From the NCBI RefSeq assembly GCF_033100135.1, contig NZ_CP136920.1, positions 2,599,001 through 2,663,000 of the forward strand: a stretch of DNA of 64,000 nt, in the 5' to 3' direction. This DNA comes from Rubellicoccus peritrichatus. GTDB lineage: Bacteria; Verrucomicrobiota; Verrucomicrobiia; Opitutales; Cerasicoccaceae. The translations under genes and the position numbers were made by a program. Every line of letters begins with the position of its first letter. Position 1 is the first letter of the stretch. Below the pieces are notes generated by a model. It was not told the DNA's origin. It did not search any database and saw only the letters and a program-made list of their open reading frames with translations. This document shows positions 61,117-64,000 of this stretch, in pieces.

Positions 61117-61968
61117 ATGAATACCCTAAAATTGTTGCTAAATAGTAGACTAGCATCCAGCTGCTTGACAGTTGCTATCGTTGTTGCTGGGAACTCAATC
61201 TCACATGGCGCACAAAGCTTAGAAGATAATCGTTTAAGAAATTATACCTTCGAAAGTCCCAGTACGATCAATGGTAATGGTGAGATTACGTCCAATAATG
61301 GCATCAGTGGTTCGATCATGCCCATCCAAGGAGGAGGTCAAAGGCCCGAGGGAGTGACCCACGTGTCTCGTGTAGGCAATGGTTCCGTCAAGTATCGCTG
61401 TAGTTCCTCTGGCAGTGGTTCTGTAGACCGCTCTGAGCACTCTTTGAATTATGGCGTTTACTCGAACAGAAATGCTTATTCCGGCTGGAGTAGCTATTTT
61501 TCTACAACTTGGGATAAAGCACCTGGTTGGTTTGTGTTCAAGCAATGGCACCAAAGCACTCCGGAGTCTCCAATTCTGGCATTTGAGTTGATGCCCAATA
61601 CAAAGAATAAATATCGCATTCTTCTTCGCTATGGCGCTAATAATGCAAATCATAGTGTGAGGAATTTCTTTAGCTCATCTAGCATCAATTACTCGAAAAC
61701 GGTTAATCAGAGTGAATGGCGCAACTGGATTGTTCAGTGGACCTGGCAAATGAATGGTTCGAATGGCTACGTTCGGCTATGGAGCGGCAATGACTTTGGA
61801 ACGTATTCCGGTCCTCTGGGTTATACTAATGTTTCCGGCAGCTATTCTAATTCAGTTGATGAGCGTGTCGGCATTTATCGTCAACGAACTTATCGCAATA
61901 ATGTAATGTATGTTGATCAGGCTGCGGTTGCTAGAAGCTTTGATGCAGCGCATCCAACAAAGTGGTAG
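61117..61968 (+). CDS. Secreted polysaccharide lyase-like protein (heparin lyase I/PL20-like fold)
   Basis: 283 residues. A signal peptide (about 1-32, ending near SHGA) is followed by a jelly-roll-like pattern: NRLRNYTFESPS, then WFVFKQWHQSTPESPILAFELMP, RNWIVQWTWQMNGSNGYVRLWSGND and, near the end, MYVDQAAVARSFDAAHP. This order matches the Polysacc_lyase (PF14099) type of fold as I know it. An endo-acting lyase on uronate polymers is likely but substrate and catalytic residues are not certain. It is monocistronic, between a dyad operator candidate and a strong terminator. Confidence 0.65.
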   Translation: MNTLKLLLNSRLASSCLTVAIVVAGNSISHGAQSLEDNRLRNYTFESPSTINGNGEITSNNGISGSIMPIQGGGQRPEGVTHVSRVGNGSVKYRCSSSGSGSVDRSEHSLNYGVYSNRNAYSGWSSYFSTTWDKAPGWFVFKQWHQSTPESPILAFELMPNTKNKYRILLRYGANNANHSVRNFFSSSSINYSKTVNQSEWRNWIVQWTWQMNGSNGYVRLWSGNDFGTYSGPLGYTNVSGSYSNSVDERVGIYRQRTYRNNVMYVDQAAVARSFDAAHPTKW

Positions 61969-62008
61969 TTTTTCCTGAAGGATTAGCCTAGCAATTAGTA
62001 TCTTATAG

Positions 62009-62042
62009 AGCGCCAATCTATTTATATGGATTGGCGCTTTTT
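62009..62042 (+). terminator. Rho-independent terminator after the PL-like gene
   Basis: AGCGCCAATC (62009-62018) pairs perfectly with GATTGGCGCT (62029-62038); three more inner pairs around the loop TTAT can extend it, and TTTT follows. It lies only 7 bases before the next ATG (62049), so the next gene must have its promoter very close by or rely on read-through. Confidence 0.85.
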
Positions 62043-62048
62043 AGTCAT

Positions 62049-63008
62049 ATGAGAGCTTTACTTCCATTATTGATGTTCAGTTTTTTGATTTTGACGGCTT
62101 GTAGTAAGCCCCGTGAGAAAACTGAAAGAATTACGGTTAGTCTGGATCAAGAATCATCGGTTTCGAACAAAGAAATTGATGAGTTCTTGAATAAAGCGCC
62201 AACAGCAATAATCCTTGAACAGGGAGACAATCTAGCTGATGGTGGGAGCGCTCTTGATATTGAGGCGTTCAATCAGTTGCTCCAGGAAGGCGAAGGCGAA
62301 GTGATCGCGTTTCTTGACACTTTTGACCTGGGTAGTGACGCTGAGCATGCTCTGCTTTTTGACAGCATTAGCGCTTACCTGAGCCAATACCTTCCGGCCG
62401 ATAAACTGCATTGGGTAGATGGCTTAGATGAGCGCACTCCGATGACTCATTACTTGCGCACCAGACTCTTTGAAGAATGGAATGAGCGTGCGCCGGATGA
62501 AGTGCGTGCGTTCTTGGAGCAAGATCCCGATTACCTCTTTCGCATGGATTTAGATAAATGGTTGGAGGTGCAGTTAAGTGTCAGTAATTTTCAAGAGTTA
62601 ACCACTTGGGCCAGCCAATTGGGGGCGAACTACTCCAACCAGGACATGGGTGTACAGATTTTGGCGGCATGGTTTGACCGGGACCCCGCAGCCGCTGGCG
62701 CTTATCTGAATGAATTGTCTCCTGGCTTAACGCGTGATAGTTATGTTGATTATTATTCGAAGTCCATTGCGCGTGCAGATCCGATGGTTGCATTGGATTG
62801 GGCCGAAAGCATTCAAGATTGGGATAAGAAACGCAGCGCTATAGAAACGAGCGCTCATGCCTTAATGATTCAAGATGAGGCAGCGTACCAGAATTGGTTT
62901 CATCGCTTACAGGATAATGAGCCGCAGATGGCGAAAGAAGTTTCCAAGCTGCTTACAGATCTTCAGAAAGCGCGTTACTTTCAGCGGCAGGTCCCGATAG
63001 ATCGTTAA
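62049..63008 (+). CDS. Lipoprotein with helical-repeat body, paralogue 1
   Basis: 319 residues from ATG 62049 (a TTG at 62031 lies inside the terminator and is rejected). Lipobox LTAC near residue 17. The body is alpha-helical and acidic, with LLDSISAYLSQYLPADKLHWVDGLDERTPMTHYLRTRLFEEWNERAPDEVRAFLEQDP and DPAAAGAYLNELSPG. It is homologous along its length to the next gene, a tandem duplicate. The function is unknown; the DPxAAxxYL unit resembles helical repeats I have seen in Verrucomicrobia. It should be lipid-anchored in the envelope. Confidence 0.65.
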   Translation: MRALLPLLMFSFLILTACSKPREKTERITVSLDQESSVSNKEIDEFLNKAPTAIILEQGDNLADGGSALDIEAFNQLLQEGEGEVIAFLDTFDLGSDAEHALLFDSISAYLSQYLPADKLHWVDGLDERTPMTHYLRTRLFEEWNERAPDEVRAFLEQDPDYLFRMDLDKWLEVQLSVSNFQELTTWASQLGANYSNQDMGVQILAAWFDRDPAAAGAYLNELSPGLTRDSYVDYYSKSIARADPMVALDWAESIQDWDKKRSAIETSAHALMIQDEAAYQNWFHRLQDNEPQMAKEVSKLLTDLQKARYFQRQVPIDR

Positions 63009-63019
63009 CGGCTATTGTC

Positions 63020-63997
63020 ATGAAGATAACTGGGGTTATTTTGTCGTTAGTTATCGCAATATTTGCAGCGATATGGAGTGTGCGTCTTTATCAAGTGCCA
63101 GTATGCAAAACGACTGATAAGGCTAATGGTATACCCAAGATAGTCATTCCGATTGTGAAAGAAAATGCGATGGATTTACCTGATCAGTGTTCAGCGGAGC
63201 CATTGTCCCAAGCAGCGCTAATCGCTGCGGATGCTGCTCATGAGCAAGAGGATTTATTGGCAGATGCATTGTACGCGAATGAAGCCGAGGGAATTGCCCG
63301 GTTGAGTAAAATTGAATACGGAAGTGAAGGCTTTGATTCTGCCTTGGAACTATTGGATTATTATCTGTCCAATTTAGGCCCCAGCGACAAAATTGCCTGG
63401 TTGTCTCAACTGCCTGAAGCTTCTCAATTGCGCTATTTGCTGACTAAAAAAACATTCATTAACTGGAATGCTCAATCACCGCAGAATACGCGCGACTATC
63501 TGTTAGAGAATCCAGACTTTCCGATTTTTGATATGTTTGACGAATGGCGAGAAGGGCAGTTGGCTGTTCTATCGCAGCAACAGCTTTTTGAGTGGTCGCG
63601 CACCGTTTCGGAAAAGGAGACTCATGAAACAATGAGTGAATCGATTTTTGGTGAGTGGATTTTTGATGACCCGCTTGAGGCTGGAGAATATCTTAATGAG
63701 CTAGAGGTAGCTCCTCAGCAAGATCCTTACTTTCATCAATATGCGTTAGCCATCTCTGCGGCTTTTCCCGATGCGGCCTTATCGTGGGCGGTTAATGTTA
63801 CCGATAGCGACTTGCGTCGCGAGGCTATGTATAAGGCTGCTTGGGAGCTATCGGTGCAGTATCCTGACCAGTATGACGTCTGGCTGGAATCGCCAGGGTA
63901 TCATCAGCACTCAGAAGATGTCCAGTGGGTCGCAGAGTTGATTCAAGCCTCTGAGGAGAATTATCTCGAGGCAGTGAATGGGGATAGTTCGTTTTGA
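63020..63997 (+). CDS. Membrane-anchored helical-repeat protein, paralogue 2
   Basis: 325 residues, complete; the stop ends 3 bases before the window edge. An N-terminal hydrophobic segment (about 5-22, no lipobox Cys at its end) serves as anchor. The body repeats the pattern of the preceding gene: LLDYYLSNLGPSDKIAWLSQLPEASQLRYLLTKKTFINWNAQSPQNTRDYLLENP and DPLEAGEYLNELEV, followed by AALSWAVNVTDSDLRREAMYKAAWELS. Eleven bases separate the two genes. One copy is a lipoprotein and the other probably an inner-membrane-anchored protein. Confidence 0.65.
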   Translation: MKITGVILSLVIAIFAAIWSVRLYQVPVCKTTDKANGIPKIVIPIVKENAMDLPDQCSAEPLSQAALIAADAAHEQEDLLADALYANEAEGIARLSKIEYGSEGFDSALELLDYYLSNLGPSDKIAWLSQLPEASQLRYLLTKKTFINWNAQSPQNTRDYLLENPDFPIFDMFDEWREGQLAVLSQQQLFEWSRTVSEKETHETMSESIFGEWIFDDPLEAGEYLNELEVAPQQDPYFHQYALAISAAFPDAALSWAVNVTDSDLRREAMYKAAWELSVQYPDQYDVWLESPGYHQHSEDVQWVAELIQASEENYLEAVNGDSSF

Positions 63998-64000
63998 TTG

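Overview
The window looks like chromosomal DNA from a Verrucomicrobiota bacterium, most likely class Opitutia and probably marine (Puniceicoccales/Coraliomargarita-like; inference). The clues are two PEP-CTERM proteins, a MurC-MurB fusion inside a complete dcw cluster, an SHD1-domain protease, a very large prepilin-like protein of a kind I associate with Verrucomicrobia, and a fucosidase/heparinase/SSS-symporter locus. MurE carries the DNPR motif, so the peptidoglycan should contain meso-diaminopimelate.

Layout. 1-13.3 kb is mixed housekeeping: the end of an AraC regulator, a PEP-CTERM protein, a heme-binding fatty acid cis/trans isomerase, an M48 lipoprotein protease, an M20 dipeptidase, a Pal/OmpA lipoprotein, a CbiX-like protein, an orphan LuxR-type response regulator, a GYF-domain membrane protein, NAD kinase, an MscS channel and TlyA. 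13.5-33.1 kb is one long + strand division and cell wall cluster: mraZ, a possible small ORF, rsmH, ftsL, ftsI, murE, murF, mraY, murD, a triple-LysM protein, ftsW, murG, murC-murB, ddl, ftsQ, ftsA, ftsZ. Most genes overlap by a few bases. The only real breaks are mraZ-rsmH and mraY-murD, and the second holds a plausible internal promoter. An MraZ operator with phased TGGG boxes precedes mraZ. 33.1-38.4 kb holds a C92-type peptidase, a DUF6172 protein, a small membrane protein, an SHD1 gluzincin protease, tsaE, an RG-rich 640-residue protein and tRNA-Leu(GAG).

The part after the tRNA is more accessory, AT-richer and has long non-coding gaps: a giant prepilin-like protein with a secreted partner (39.2-43.7 kb); a carbohydrate-use locus (44-55.7 kb) with SSS symporter, NAD-dependent epimerase, PEP-CTERM protein, GH29 fucosidase fused to a tectonin-like propeller, heparinase II/III-like lyase, FAD oxidoreductase and AraC regulator; a GldA / GldF-GldG fusion / DUF4340 ABC system (56.3-60.8 kb); a secreted PL-like lyase (61.1-62.0 kb); and two tandem paralogous membrane-anchored helical proteins (62.0-64.0 kb).

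Non-coding signals that stand out: three 3'-end repeat elements of a CACAGAG/GCAAAG family, a shared TAYWGTAGTT motif in four or five long accessory gaps, identical TTATTCACAG decamers at the two dcw control points, and perfect dyads before the ABC operon and the PL gene. No CRISPR array, rRNA, intact transposase or integrase was seen. All assignments were made by reading; no database search was run.
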